A stretch of 64,000 nucleotides of DNA. Origin: Candidatus Gastranaerophilales bacterium. Lineage in GTDB: Bacteria > Cyanobacteriota > Vampirovibrionia > Gastranaerophilales > Gastranaerophilaceae. The stretch lies in contig CALUUK010000006.1 in NCBI GenBank assembly GCA_944323955.1, positions 62,001 to 126,000 of the forward strand. Direction: 5' to 3'. Positions 40,199 to 49,516 of the stretch are shown here, in pieces. A program made the translations under genes and the position numbers. Position 1 is the stretch's first letter; the number at the start of each line of letters is the position of its first letter. Below the pieces are notes generated by a model. That model saw only the letters and a program-made list of their open reading frames with translations, was not told the DNA's origin and did not search any database.

Positions 40199-41236
40199 TT
40201 ATCTTATGAGCATACAGTCGCCATAACTATAGAAACGATATTGATTTTCAATAGCTTTCCGATATGCATCAAAAATATAATCCTTACCCGCAAATGCACT
40301 AATAAGCATTAAAAGAGTAGATTTAGGCAAATGAAAATTGGTTATTAATTTATCGGTAATTTTAAACTCATAACCTGGATATATAAAAAGCTCAGAACTG
40401 TCATTAACAGGTTTAATGCATCCGTATTTATTCATAACAGTTTCAAGAGTACGAACAGAAGTTGTTCCGACCGCAACAATATTTTTTCTCTGTTTCTTAG
40501 CCTCATTTATCATGTCTGCTGCTTCTTGCGTTATTTCAAAACTTTCGGAATCCATTTTATGTTCCGGAATATTTTCACATTTTACGGGTTTAAACGTACC
40601 AAGTCCTACATTTAAAGTAATAAAGCAATGCTTTGTACCTTGTTTTTCCAGTTTTTGCAATATTTCGTCCGTAAAGTGAAGCCCCGCAGTAGGTGCAGCA
40701 ACAGCCCCTTCTTTTTGCGCATATACCGTTTGATATCTTTCGAAATCAAGATTTTTATATTCTTCATCGGTAAGTTTTCGCTCAATATAAGGAGGAAGCG
40801 GAATATTACCGACTCTATCCAAAACATCAAAAATATTACCTTCATATAACAAATGTATAAGCCATTTATCTTCGTCTTTTTTCAAAACTTCTACGGAAAG
40901 TTCATCGGATACAAAAAGAACCATTCCTTCTTTTACTCTTTTGGAAGGTTTTATTAAACAGACCCATACATCCTTTTGAATTTCTCTGACAAGAAAAACT
41001 TCTATTAAAGCTCCGGTATCTTTTCTTGCATACAATCTTGCAGGTATAACCTTAGTATTATTCATAACCAGAAGATCATCTTCGCCAAGAAAATCAGTTA
41101 TATCTGAAAAATGTTTATGAAGAATTGATTGAGTGCGCCTATTAAGCACCATCATTTTTGACATATCCCTTTTTTCCGCAGGGAACTGTGCTATAAGGTT
41201 TTCAGGCAGGTTATAATCAAATTCTTCAAGTTTCAT
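40199..41236 (-). CDS. queA: S-adenosylmethionine:tRNA ribosyltransferase-isomerase
   Basis: 345 residues. QueA makes epoxyqueuosine in tRNA. Seen: YNLPENLIAQFPAEKRDMSK at the start, MNNTKVIPARLYARK, GAVAAPTAGLHFT, LNVGLGTFKPV, VGTTSVRTLE and TNFHLPKSTLLML, all QueA signatures. It follows yidC with a 3-nt gap in an operon with the glycosyltransferase gene. Confidence 0.97.
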   Translation of the reverse strand: MKLEEFDYNLPENLIAQFPAEKRDMSKMMVLNRRTQSILHKHFSDITDFLGEDDLLVMNNTKVIPARLYARKDTGALIEVFLVREIQKDVWVCLIKPSKRVKEGMVLFVSDELSVEVLKKDEDKWLIHLLYEGNIFDVLDRVGNIPLPPYIERKLTDEEYKNLDFERYQTVYAQKEGAVAAPTAGLHFTDEILQKLEKQGTKHCFITLNVGLGTFKPVKCENIPEHKMDSESFEITQEAADMINEAKKQRKNIVAVGTTSVRTLETVMNKYGCIKPVNDSSELFIYPGYEFKITDKLITNFHLPKSTLLMLISAFAGKDYIFDAYRKAIENQYRFYSYGDCMLIR

Positions 41237-41239
41237 TTG

Positions 41240-42283
41240 TTATTTTATTTCCTGATTAATTCCTTTTTTATCTTCTTCAATTTGAAGCTGTCTGTTAATA
41301 AATATTGTTTGTATAATCTGGAAAATATTACTTATAACCAAATATAACAAAACACCGGCAGGTATCGGAACAGTAACAAACATAAATATAATGAATACAG
41401 GCATTATATTACCCATCATTTTTTGCATTTGTGCCTGCATTGGGTCTTGCTGTACATTTTTATTTGTTGCCATCATAACTTTTTGTGTGGCAAACATTGT
41501 TATTGCAAATAACAGTACAAGTATTAAAACATCTGTATGAAACTGGCTTTGAGGCTGAACGGTAGGAACGGAAGCAATCATAATATCACCTCTGCGTTCA
41601 AACTTAACATTTTCAACTTCTCTGTTTTTTACATCCTGAATTTCAACTTCCGCCGCGGTCATTTTATCAACTTCATCAAAGCTGAGGCTTTTAAAACTGT
41701 CATCTTTTATTTTAAATTCAACAGGTTTTCCCGGCGCAACGGTTCCTTGAATTTGCAGAGCATTTTTCTCAAGTTTTACATCATTAATTTCTTTATCAGC
41801 CAAAAATACTTTAACTTTTTTATATATAACAAACTTATCACCGGAAGAAATACTGAAAGAACCGTCATATGAAATTCCGGCAGACCCTCTTAAAGTTGTA
41901 TCCAGTCTCTTGATAAAAAGGAAATTAGAATTACCGGCCTCTTGAATAAACTGCGGGCTAATTAACGCAGCATATAAGAGTATAAAGATAGGCATTTGAA
42001 TTAAGAGAGGAAGACAACCTGCCATCGGATTAAACTTGTGTTCTTTATAAAACTCCATTAATTTGCGCTGCATAGTCTGCGGATCGCTTTTGTAACGTTC
42101 CTGTATAATTTTTATTTTAGGCTGCAGCAATTGCATCGCCCGCATAGAACGCTGCTGTGATACACCAAGAGGCCAGAGTGCAGCTCTTACTATGATTGTT
42201 AATGCTATAATGGCAAGTCCGTAACTGCCGGTAATGTTATTTAAAAGTTTTAACAGTTCAACTGTCATTGCTGTAAAATCCAC
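41240..42283 (-). CDS. yidC: Membrane protein insertase YidC/Oxa1
   Basis: 347 residues. The first helix (about 20-38) is followed by the conserved cytoplasmic hairpin (SQQRSMRAMQLLQPKIKIIQ) with the arginine-containing groove, then FNPMAGCLPLLIQMPIFILL. Uniquely placed after the second core helix is an extracytoplasmic domain of about 130 residues (around 125-245), before the last helices (MMGNIMPVFIIFMF). This insert, rather than an N-terminal periplasmic domain, resembles cyanobacterial-type YidC proteins. The start is GTG, with GGGAG upstream. Confidence 0.92.
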   Translation of the reverse strand: MDFTAMTVELLKLLNNITGSYGLAIIALTIIVRAALWPLGVSQQRSMRAMQLLQPKIKIIQERYKSDPQTMQRKLMEFYKEHKFNPMAGCLPLLIQMPIFILLYAALISPQFIQEAGNSNFLFIKRLDTTLRGSAGISYDGSFSISSGDKFVIYKKVKVFLADKEINDVKLEKNALQIQGTVAPGKPVEFKIKDDSFKSLSFDEVDKMTAAEVEIQDVKNREVENVKFERRGDIMIASVPTVQPQSQFHTDVLILVLLFAITMFATQKVMMATNKNVQQDPMQAQMQKMMGNIMPVFIIFMFVTVPIPAGVLLYLVISNIFQIIQTIFINRQLQIEEDKKGINQEIK

Positions 42284-42312
42284 TTTGTTTTTTCTCCCTT
42301 CTTAAACCTTGG

Positions 42313-43650
42313 TTATCTGTTCGGCATTTTTTCAATTTTAATTTTGTTATTTTTTACATTAATTTTAGCAATACCATGATTTGTTTTTCCCCAGCTCAAA
42401 TTATTCTTCATAAATATTATTTTAAATATAATAAAGATAGCAAGCGGGAACCATAGTACAACTATATAAATCGCGGTAGCAACCGACTGAAAGAAATTAT
42501 CAACCGGCTTCAACTTAACATATTTTCTGAGGCTGTAGAATAGTGCCACCATAAAGAAAGCACACATAACACCCGATAGCGCTATAGAAGACAAAATCCA
42601 GTTGCTGTCAGCTTTTATAAACCTGAAACTTTGAAATGCAATCTCGGAAATTACCCAGAAGGGTAATATAAATTCCGTAATATAAGCAGTCATATCAAGA
42701 CTTACACGCAAAGACATGTTTTTAGAAAAAAGTACATCCGTAAAATATTCAAGATATCTTCTTATGCTGCCTTCAATCCAGCGTCTTCTTTGTTTCAAAA
42801 GAGGAATATAACGAAGTACACCTTCTTCATATACGCATACTTCAGGGCAAAATCTTACGTCCCAGCCTTTTATATGCATTTTTGTCGACAAATCAAGATC
42901 ATCGGTAATTGTATATATATTCCAGCCGCCGACAGCTTCCAGTGCTTTTCTCTTAATTAATTCACCGTTACCGCGAAGTTCAACAGCGCCCTTTACTGCA
43001 TCTCTGCCGACCTGAAAATGTGTATCAATTGCCATTTCATTATCCTGACAGCGCGTAAGAAAATTTTCTTCTCTGTTAATAATAACTTTTCTCGCCTGAA
43101 CGGCACCAACCTGTTCGGGTTCCAGAGCAGGCATAAGCTCTTTTAAGAAATCGGGCTGAACTCTGGCATCGGCATCAAAAACCAATATTGCCTCGCCTTT
43201 TGCTATTTTAAGCGCATCATTTAAAACAGCCGATTTACCGGGAAAAGCATCTTTCGCTCTTGAGAAATATTTTAATTGTTTGTACTTTTGACATAATTCT
43301 TCAAGAACCAGGGCTGTATTATCATCACTTCTGTCATCAATTATTATTAATTCATAATGCGGATAATCAATCTTAAACAAACTTTCAACGGTTTCAGCAA
43401 TAACATTTTCTTCGTTATGTGCAGGAACAAGAATACTTACAAACGGCTGATAATTATAATTTTTTTCAACGGGATGTTTAACCTGTTTTCTAACCCTGTG
43501 TTTATATGCTATTTGCATATAAGCTGTGTACAAAGCCATAAACACAAGAATCGTTATAAATGCACATGGTGTGTTCATATAATTCTGAAAGAAGTACAAA
43601 AGCACCATGAGGACTGAAACTATCACTAATAAAACTAATCTTTCTTTCAT
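42313..43650 (-). CDS. Membrane glycosyltransferase, family 2
   Basis: 445 residues. Two N-terminal helices (about 6-40), a GT2 domain (about 70-300) and three to four C-terminal helices (about 320-425). The catalytic motifs are in order: SILVPAHNEEN, IDDRSDDN, FDADARV (DxD), TDDLDL and QRRRW (QxxRW), as in processive enzymes such as NodC, PgaC or BcsA. The product polysaccharide is unknown. It is the first gene of an operon with yidC and queA. Confidence 0.9.
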   Translation of the reverse strand: MKERLVLLVIVSVLMVLLYFFQNYMNTPCAFITILVFMALYTAYMQIAYKHRVRKQVKHPVEKNYNYQPFVSILVPAHNEENVIAETVESLFKIDYPHYELIIIDDRSDDNTALVLEELCQKYKQLKYFSRAKDAFPGKSAVLNDALKIAKGEAILVFDADARVQPDFLKELMPALEPEQVGAVQARKVIINREENFLTRCQDNEMAIDTHFQVGRDAVKGAVELRGNGELIKRKALEAVGGWNIYTITDDLDLSTKMHIKGWDVRFCPEVCVYEEGVLRYIPLLKQRRRWIEGSIRRYLEYFTDVLFSKNMSLRVSLDMTAYITEFILPFWVISEIAFQSFRFIKADSNWILSSIALSGVMCAFFMVALFYSLRKYVKLKPVDNFFQSVATAIYIVVLWFPLAIFIIFKIIFMKNNLSWGKTNHGIAKINVKNNKIKIEKMPNR

Positions 43651-43740
43651 TAAATATCCCGTTTTAATCTCACTAAACTAAATTTTACCAAAAAAATAAT
43701 ATTTTTTTGAGCAAATATTACTTTTCGTAACCAATGATGC

Positions 43741-43746
43741 TATAAT
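43741..43746 (+). promoter_or_regulatory. -10 box giving a leaderless transcript
   Basis: TATAAT, then 6 nt (AGCAGA), then the ATG at 43753. No Shine-Dalgarno sequence. Same spacing as the boxes at 28104 and 35995. Confidence 0.6.
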
Positions 43747-43752
43747 AGCAGA

Positions 43753-44625
43753 ATGAAAAATATTATAAATAAATCTTTTTTAATATTAAAGAATAATCTT
43801 ATATTCACACAGCCGATTTTAATATATTTTTTGTTATTATTGGCAGCTTCGCAGCATCTCGGTCGTCCCAACACACAGCTGCATCCTCCGATACTAATGG
43901 CTCTGTCCGTATTTTTGCTGGCTGCAGCAACTATCAGCGGTTTATTTCATATTAATAAGAATGCATTATCCGATTACAATCCCAACGATGACAAAACAGA
44001 AACAGCAAGAAAAAGTATCAAAAATCTGAAAACATTTTTTGCCGGAACAGGAGAACATTTTCTCAAAGTTATGTCGGGCACAATGCTTTATTCCTTAATT
44101 TTCTTTGGATTTATATATACTATAATAATTTATCTTACAAATACTATTGGTATTGAACCTGTCCAAATTTTGATAAAAAAACTGGGAGAACTTGAAACAG
44201 CCAATCAAATTAACGAATTTGCGTCTTCATTAAGCAGACATGACTTGTTGGTAATTAACATATGGTCATTATTTTTTGTTGTTTCATCAATAGTATTTAA
44301 ATATACAAGTATTCTATATATGGCTGTTATAGTATCAGATAAAAAAAATATAATCAGTTCACTTTTCAAGGCTGTCAGTTTCTTTGTAAAAAACTTTTTT
44401 GCTTCAATATTTTTAATGGCATTCATGTTTGTAATTTACATAATGATAAATCTTACCGTAATGATATTGGGATTAAACGGTATTGCTATGGGAATATTCA
44501 TTATCCTTCTTGCGTTGTATTTTAATTATTACATAATTCTGGTACTGTGTTTTTATAATGAAAGAACAAAAGCTGATAGCAATAACAGGACCGAGTGCGT
44601 CGGGCAAGAGCAGTTTAGCAATTAA
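43753..44625 (+). CDS. Multi-span membrane protein, unknown
   Basis: 290 residues with about six hydrophobic helices (around 18-33, 47-65, 112-132, 168-186, 212-232 and 238-262). I do not recognise a family, though the helix layout resembles DUF-type integral membrane proteins with a short polar tail. Its last 68 nt overlap the miaA start in another frame, so the two are probably cotranscribed and coupled. Leaderless initiation is likely. Confidence 0.78.
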   Translation: MKNIINKSFLILKNNLIFTQPILIYFLLLLAASQHLGRPNTQLHPPILMALSVFLLAAATISGLFHINKNALSDYNPNDDKTETARKSIKNLKTFFAGTGEHFLKVMSGTMLYSLIFFGFIYTIIIYLTNTIGIEPVQILIKKLGELETANQINEFASSLSRHDLLVINIWSLFFVVSSIVFKYTSILYMAVIVSDKKNIISSLFKAVSFFVKNFFASIFLMAFMFVIYIMINLTVMILGLNGIAMGIFIILLALYFNYYIILVLCFYNERTKADSNNRTECVGQEQFSN

Positions 44626-45469
44626 TCTGGCAAAAGAGTTAAACGGAGAAATAATATCCGTCGATTCAAGACAGATTTATAAAGAACTGAATATAGGAAG
44701 TGCGAAACCGACAGAAGAAGAAAAACAGGGTATTTTACACCATCTTACGGATATTGTTGATATAAATCAGGATTATACGGTTGCAAATTTTGCCGATGAT
44801 GCAAAATCTAAAATTCAAGAAATAAAAAGCAGGGGAAAAAGTGTAATTCTTGCAGGAGGAACGGGACTTTATTTCAGGGTTCTGCTGCAAGACTTTGACC
44901 TTCCCAGAGTAGCACCTGATGAATCACTTCGCAATGAACTAAATGCAAAGACAACACAAGAACTCTACGATATGCTGTGTTACCTCGACCCTGATATGGC
45001 AAAACAAATTCATTTTAACAATAAAGTAAAAATAGTAAGAGCTCTTGAAGTATGCAAAATACTTGGAATTCCAATGAGCAAAGCCAGAAAGAAAAAAGAA
45101 TCCCCGTATAATATTTTGTGGATAGGCTTAAACAGTTCAAACAGAGAATATTTATATTCAAGAGCAAATAAAAGAGTTGATAATATGCTTGAACAGGGAC
45201 TTGAAGCAGAGGCAAGAACCCTCTTCAATAAATACCCCGATAATAAAATTCTATTAAATACAATAGGTTATCAGGAATTATACCCCTATTTTAATGGAGA
45301 AATTACATTAACAAATGCCGCGGAAAAATTGAAACAAAATACAAGAAGATACATAAAACGGCAATTAAGCTGGTTTAATGCAAACAAAGAAATTATTTGG
45401 TTTGATATAGAAAAGCAGTCACAAAAAGAAATAACAGAAACAGTGTTAAAGAAATATAAAAATTTGTAA
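44558..45469 (+). CDS. miaA: tRNA dimethylallyltransferase
   Basis: 303 residues. It adds a dimethylallyl group to A37 of tRNAs reading U-starting codons. Seen: ITGPSASGKSSLAINLA (P-loop), EIISVDSRQIYKELNIGSAK, HHLTDIVDINQDYTVANFAD, ILAGGTGLYFRVLL and IGYQELYPYF. The start at 44558 lies within the preceding membrane-protein gene, and no good ribosome site is seen, consistent with translational coupling. Confidence 0.96.
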   Translation: MKEQKLIAITGPSASGKSSLAINLAKELNGEIISVDSRQIYKELNIGSAKPTEEEKQGILHHLTDIVDINQDYTVANFADDAKSKIQEIKSRGKSVILAGGTGLYFRVLLQDFDLPRVAPDESLRNELNAKTTQELYDMLCYLDPDMAKQIHFNNKVKIVRALEVCKILGIPMSKARKKKESPYNILWIGLNSSNREYLYSRANKRVDNMLEQGLEAEARTLFNKYPDNKILLNTIGYQELYPYFNGEITLTNAAEKLKQNTRRYIKRQLSWFNANKEIIWFDIEKQSQKEITETVLKKYKNL

Positions 45470-45546
45470 AGAATAAAAATATAAATAACAAAATAAATCA
45501 ACTTTGAGTATTAAAGTAATGTGTCCCAAACAAAAAGGAATGTCAC

Positions 45547-45846
45547 ATGAGAGTAAGTGCGGCAAACAACCATACTAAAAGAGTGAACAAACATATTATG
45601 CAATCGGCAAAAATGGGAGCACTGCTGACGGGCGGTTCAATTGCCGCAACACAGGCATACAGCTGGATTGCAAAACCCGAAACAATGAGACAAATTGTTT
45701 CCAATAACGGAGGAAAACTCCCGTATGTTAAAAATCTTATTATGGCAACTTTATTATATTCGTCACTTGGGGCAGTATTAAGCGCTCTTGTTTCAAAAAT
45801 TGCAGATAAGATTGCTCCTGTTAAACAACCTAAAGCAGTAAATTAA
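45547..45846 (+). CDS. Small two-span membrane protein, unknown
   Basis: 99 residues, starting MRVSAANNHTKR. Two moderately hydrophobic helices (about 23-40, MGALLTGGSIAATQAYSWI; about 62-80, LIMATLLYSSLGAVLSALVS). AAAGGA lies before the ATG. It is not recognised. The N-terminal MRVS resembles that of the GNAT protein at 20024. Confidence 0.7.
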   Translation: MRVSAANNHTKRVNKHIMQSAKMGALLTGGSIAATQAYSWIAKPETMRQIVSNNGGKLPYVKNLIMATLLYSSLGAVLSALVSKIADKIAPVKQPKAVN

Positions 45847-45871
45847 AAAATAAGTTTTTTTCATATAATAT

Positions 45872-45894
45872 AAAGCCCCCTTTTGGGGGCTTTT
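45872..45894. terminator. Bidirectional terminator
   Basis: AAAGCCCCC, a TTTT loop and GGGGGCTTTT, between the convergent small membrane-protein gene and the uridine-kinase-like gene. It is the strongest GC stem in the window. Confidence 0.93.
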
Positions 45895-45906
45895 GATTTA
45901 CATTCT

Positions 45907-46797
45907 TTATTGTTTGGGTTCCGAAAAATTATTTGTTATTCTATATACGTATTTAATAATTTGCATAAAATACTCAAGAGAAGAAGCCCCGTTTATTATG
46001 ATATCCGAGTTATCTTTTTTCGGTAAAATATATTTTTTAGATGCTTGTCTGACGTATTCAAGTTGTTTTTTTGCATTTTCTTCATTTTGATTTCTGGAGG
46101 TCTGTGCTCTGTATAAAAACCATTTTTCCTGAATTTCAGGGTCTATATCAACATATAGTTTTATATCAAATAAATTTGCAACTTCACCGTACATAGTTGC
46201 CATACCTTCAACAACAATTATTTTCTTTGATTGCTTTTCAATAGCTTCGGGAATAACAACTCCTGTACCGTTAACCAGATACTCGGGGATTTTAACATCT
46301 TTGCCTTCAGAAAGCATTTTTAAATCCCGATATAATATATCCATACAGAAATTATCGGGAGAATCAACATCATAACCCGATTCCAGCAGTTTATCAAAAG
46401 AACCGTATTTTTTAATAAGACCCGAAATATCTTTAAAATAATTATCAGCGCTTAATATTTCTATGGGCATTTTATACTGCTCGGTAACCTGCTTAATAGT
46501 ATTGCAAATTGTTGTTTTTCCGCTTGCGGATTCACCTGAAATACCTATTAATATACGTTTATCAGGTCTGTCAATCAATCTTTGCGTAAAAGAAGGAAGA
46601 AAACCGTCTTTAACCCTTTGGAATATAGGACTTTCACTATGTTTATCATAATTAAGTATTTGATTAAATTTAGAATACAGGTAAAATGCAAGAAACTCTC
46701 TTCCTGCCTTCTGGGAAAAGTCAGGTTTCAAGATTTTAGTATTATTTTGTTTTTCTTCTTTTTCTAACAGGAAATTCATACTTTTAGAAAAATCCAT
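45907..46797 (-). CDS. Uridine kinase/phosphoribulokinase-like P-loop kinase
   Basis: 296 residues. An N-terminal extension of about 75 residues precedes the kinase domain: LIGISGESASGKTTICNTIK (Walker A), ILSADNYFK (the substrate-binding Asp of uridine kinases), YDVDSPDNFCMDIL, IIVVEGMATMY (Walker B-like) and an R-rich lid (YRAQTSRN). The family phosphorylates uridine/cytidine or related sugars; the exact substrate is not clear. No ribosome site is seen, and an AT-rich ATTATA element lies immediately before the ATG, so this too may be leaderless. Confidence 0.8.
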   Translation of the reverse strand: MDFSKSMNFLLEKEEKQNNTKILKPDFSQKAGREFLAFYLYSKFNQILNYDKHSESPIFQRVKDGFLPSFTQRLIDRPDKRILIGISGESASGKTTICNTIKQVTEQYKMPIEILSADNYFKDISGLIKKYGSFDKLLESGYDVDSPDNFCMDILYRDLKMLSEGKDVKIPEYLVNGTGVVIPEAIEKQSKKIIVVEGMATMYGEVANLFDIKLYVDIDPEIQEKWFLYRAQTSRNQNEENAKKQLEYVRQASKKYILPKKDNSDIIINGASSLEYFMQIIKYVYRITNNFSEPKQ

Positions 46798-46943
46798 AAA
46801 AATATAATTTGTTATTTAGTAACGATATTTTACATTAAACTTTTCGGTAATGAAATAATTAATTATAAAGAGTAATGAAAAACTTAACATTATCCTTCAA
46901 AATATAGATAGGTGAACTATTTTACTTTTGGAAGGAATGGAAA

Positions 46944-47207
46944 ATGTTAAAAACACGATATGTTTATATAATTTTATGTCTTGTCTTTTTGCCTGTAAAT
47001 GCTGCCATAGCAGATTGCTATACCGGTTTTGCCTGTTCGATTGCCGATTTGGAGAAACAACAGGAAGAACAATCAAGCAAGGATATTGATAATTTTAAAC
47101 AATATCTTAAACAAAAAAACAGTCCGAAAGAAATGCTTGTAAGCAGCAAGATAGAAGACTATAATGACTTATTTATATTTAACCCGATTTTTCAACAAAA
47201 TTTTTAA
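46944..47207 (+). CDS. Small secreted protein, unknown
   Basis: 87 residues with a signal peptide (YVYIILCLVFLPVNAAIADC, cleavage near AIA-D). The mature part is about 65 residues, with two Cys (CYTGFAC) and a charged helix (DLEKQQEEQSSKDIDNFKQY). GGAAGGAATGG precedes the ATG. Its 3' end overlaps the convergent phosphohexomutase gene by 29 nt. Not recognised. Confidence 0.7.
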   Translation: MLKTRYVYIILCLVFLPVNAAIADCYTGFACSIADLEKQQEEQSSKDIDNFKQYLKQKNSPKEMLVSSKIEDYNDLFIFNPIFQQNF

Positions 47208-48558
47208 GCCCGATAAGTTTTTCCTCTTTGTCTGTTTCAAAGTATATTCTCAAAAGCGGTTCCGTGCCGCTTTTTCTTATTAGTATCGAACTTCCTTCAT
47301 CAAGATATAATTTCAACCCGTCAATTAAATTGGTTTTTATTATTTTATAACTTCCGATTGCATTATATAATTTGAACTTTTCAATAACTTTATCCTGTTC
47401 TTCTGCAGAATCAAGTTTTAAATCCATGCGGTCATTTATAAAATTACGATTCAGCGCTTTCCTTAATTCATCTTGAAGCTGAAAAAGCGATTTTCCCGAA
47501 TACGCCATTACTTCCATAATTAAAAGGCATGCAATTATTCCGTCTTTTTCGGGTATATGTCCTTTTATGCTTAATCCGCCGGATTCTTCACCTGCAATAA
47601 GAATATCATCTTTCCTCATCACGGAGCCCAGCCATTTAAATCCTACGGGCGTTTCAACAACCCCGACATTCTGCAATTTTACCGCAACATCAAGCATAGA
47701 ACTTGCCCCGACAGTCTTTGCAAGTTTTCCGCTCATTTTTTTATTTTGAATTAGATGCTTCAACAAAATAACAATTATTTCATTTGCACTTACAAATTCA
47801 CCTTTCTCATTAAAAACACCGAACCTGTCGCCGTCACCGTCATTACTGAGTCCTATAATACCTGTCCGCATACATTTTTCTTTTAAAGCGGGTAAATATT
47901 TTTCTTTCGGATCAGGCATAAACCCTCCGAAGTTTATATCTCTTTCCATATTAAAACAATTATTTTCAATACCTTTTGAATTAAGTATTTTCTGAAAAAG
48001 TTTTGCGGCTGCACCATGGTGCCCGTCATAATTAACTTTTATTCCGGCAGATTTTATCTTCTCAAAATCTATTATTTTTTCAATATGCTCCACATAATCT
48101 TCATCCAAAGATACCTCTTTATATTTTTTAGCCTTTTGAACATATATGAAATTGTTTCCAAGCTCTTTTGTTATTTCTTTTACGGTTTCATCTTCGGCAG
48201 GACCGCCGTACTCGGGAATGAACTTTATTCCCAGATACTCGGGAGGATTATGTGAAGCCGTAAGCATAATTGCATATGCATTTTTTTTCAAAGCAGCATA
48301 TGCCAATACCGGTGTAGCAGTAATTTTATCAGCTATTTCCACATCAAAACCGAAACCGGCAAGGGTTTTTGCAATATAAACGGCAAACTCATCCGCCTTA
48401 TTTCTCGGATCGTAAGATATTAAAATTTTTCTGTTAAATCCGTTATGTTTATACGTATAAATCGCTATAGCATTTATTACTTTATTAACATTCTCAAAAT
48501 TGAACCCTTCATTAAGAATTGCTCTCCAACCGTCAGTACCAAACTTAATATCAAACAT
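47179..48558 (-). CDS. Phosphoglucomutase/phosphomannomutase family protein
   Basis: 459 residues, alpha-D-phosphohexomutase superfamily. The four motifs are present: TASHNPPEYLGIKF (catalytic phosphoserine), DGDGDRFG (metal loop), GEESGGLS (sugar binding) and RKSGTEPLLRIYFE (phosphate binding). It interconverts hexose 1- and 6-phosphates; glucose versus mannose or glucosamine cannot be decided by eye. AAGGA lies before the ATG. It is divergent from pheA. Confidence 0.93.
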   Translation of the reverse strand: MFDIKFGTDGWRAILNEGFNFENVNKVINAIAIYTYKHNGFNRKILISYDPRNKADEFAVYIAKTLAGFGFDVEIADKITATPVLAYAALKKNAYAIMLTASHNPPEYLGIKFIPEYGGPAEDETVKEITKELGNNFIYVQKAKKYKEVSLDEDYVEHIEKIIDFEKIKSAGIKVNYDGHHGAAAKLFQKILNSKGIENNCFNMERDINFGGFMPDPKEKYLPALKEKCMRTGIIGLSNDGDGDRFGVFNEKGEFVSANEIIVILLKHLIQNKKMSGKLAKTVGASSMLDVAVKLQNVGVVETPVGFKWLGSVMRKDDILIAGEESGGLSIKGHIPEKDGIIACLLIMEVMAYSGKSLFQLQDELRKALNRNFINDRMDLKLDSAEEQDKVIEKFKLYNAIGSYKIIKTNLIDGLKLYLDEGSSILIRKSGTEPLLRIYFETDKEEKLIGLKNFVEKSG

Positions 48559-48603
48559 TGTTTATCCTTTTAATTATTTTTATGTAAAATAATTATATAA
48601 CAA

Positions 48604-49470
48604 ATGAAGGTTGAATTAATGAATAAAACCGTATTTGAAAATATATATTACCTCGGCCCCGACGGTTCAAACGTTCAAAGTGCAATGTTTAAGTTTCTTG
48701 ACATTTGTAATATTGATGTAAGAAACCAAATTCCCAAAAAAACCATAAAAACAGTACTTGAAAGTCTTATTCCGGATGAAAATTCACTGTGTATCCTTCC
48801 TATTGAAAATTCAATTGAAGGTATAGTAAGAGAAACAATTGATAACCTTCTTAAAATAAAAGGAAATTCTATAAAAATCCGAGGTGAAATATCAATTCCG
48901 ATTGAACATCTGCTTCTTTCAAAGTCTAAAGATATAAGTTCAATAAACAAAATTATTTCGCACCCGCAGGCACTTGCTCAGTGCAGCAATTTTTTATATA
49001 AAAACTTCAAAGATGCACAAATAAATGATGTATCATCAACAAGTTATGCGGCGCAGAAAGTATCTTCGGGTGATGATAAAACAATTGCCGCAATTGCAAA
49101 TGAAACATGCGCAAAATTATTTAATTTAAACATTCTTTCAAAAGATATAAATGACGAAAAAGACAATAAAACAAGATTTTATATTCTTTCGGGCCGCGAA
49201 ATTCCGCCGTCTCAAAACGGAAAAACCGGCATAATTTTATCTACAAAAAATAAGCCCGGTGCTTTATGTGAAGTACTTCAAATTTTTAACAAACACAAGA
49301 TAAATCTTACATATATTGATTCAAGACCATCAAAAAAGAAATTGGGAGAATATGTATTTTTTATAGAAATGGATGGTTTTATAGAAAAAGAAGATATTAA
49401 AACCGCAATAAATGAACTTGATGAATATGTGGATTTTCTTAAAGTTTTAGGTTCATATTCCATATATTAA
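48604..49470 (+). CDS. pheA: Prephenate dehydratase with ACT domain
   Basis: 288 residues. It makes phenylpyruvate for phenylalanine synthesis. Seen: YYLGPDGSNVQSAM, LPIENSIEGIVRETIDNLL, ISHPQALAQCSNFL, DNKTRFYIL (the catalytic Thr-Arg-Phe), then an ACT domain (TGIILSTKNKPGALCEVLQI, ESR-like site DSRPSKK) that binds phenylalanine for feedback. An alternative start at 48619 (MNKTVFENIYYLG) has AAGG upstream and may be the true one. It is the mono-functional form, without chorismate mutase. Confidence 0.94.
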   Translation: MKVELMNKTVFENIYYLGPDGSNVQSAMFKFLDICNIDVRNQIPKKTIKTVLESLIPDENSLCILPIENSIEGIVRETIDNLLKIKGNSIKIRGEISIPIEHLLLSKSKDISSINKIISHPQALAQCSNFLYKNFKDAQINDVSSTSYAAQKVSSGDDKTIAAIANETCAKLFNLNILSKDINDEKDNKTRFYILSGREIPPSQNGKTGIILSTKNKPGALCEVLQIFNKHKINLTYIDSRPSKKKLGEYVFFIEMDGFIEKEDIKTAINELDEYVDFLKVLGSYSIY

Positions 49471-49499
49471 AAAAACCGGAGACTAACTCTCCGGTTTTT
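49471..49499. terminator. Bidirectional terminator after pheA
   Basis: A 12-bp stem AAAAACCGGAGA/TCTCCGGTTTTT around CTAAC, directly after the pheA stop and 18 nt past the end of the convergent small gene. Confidence 0.92.
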
Positions 49500-49516
49500 A
49501 TTTTATCTTGATTAAA

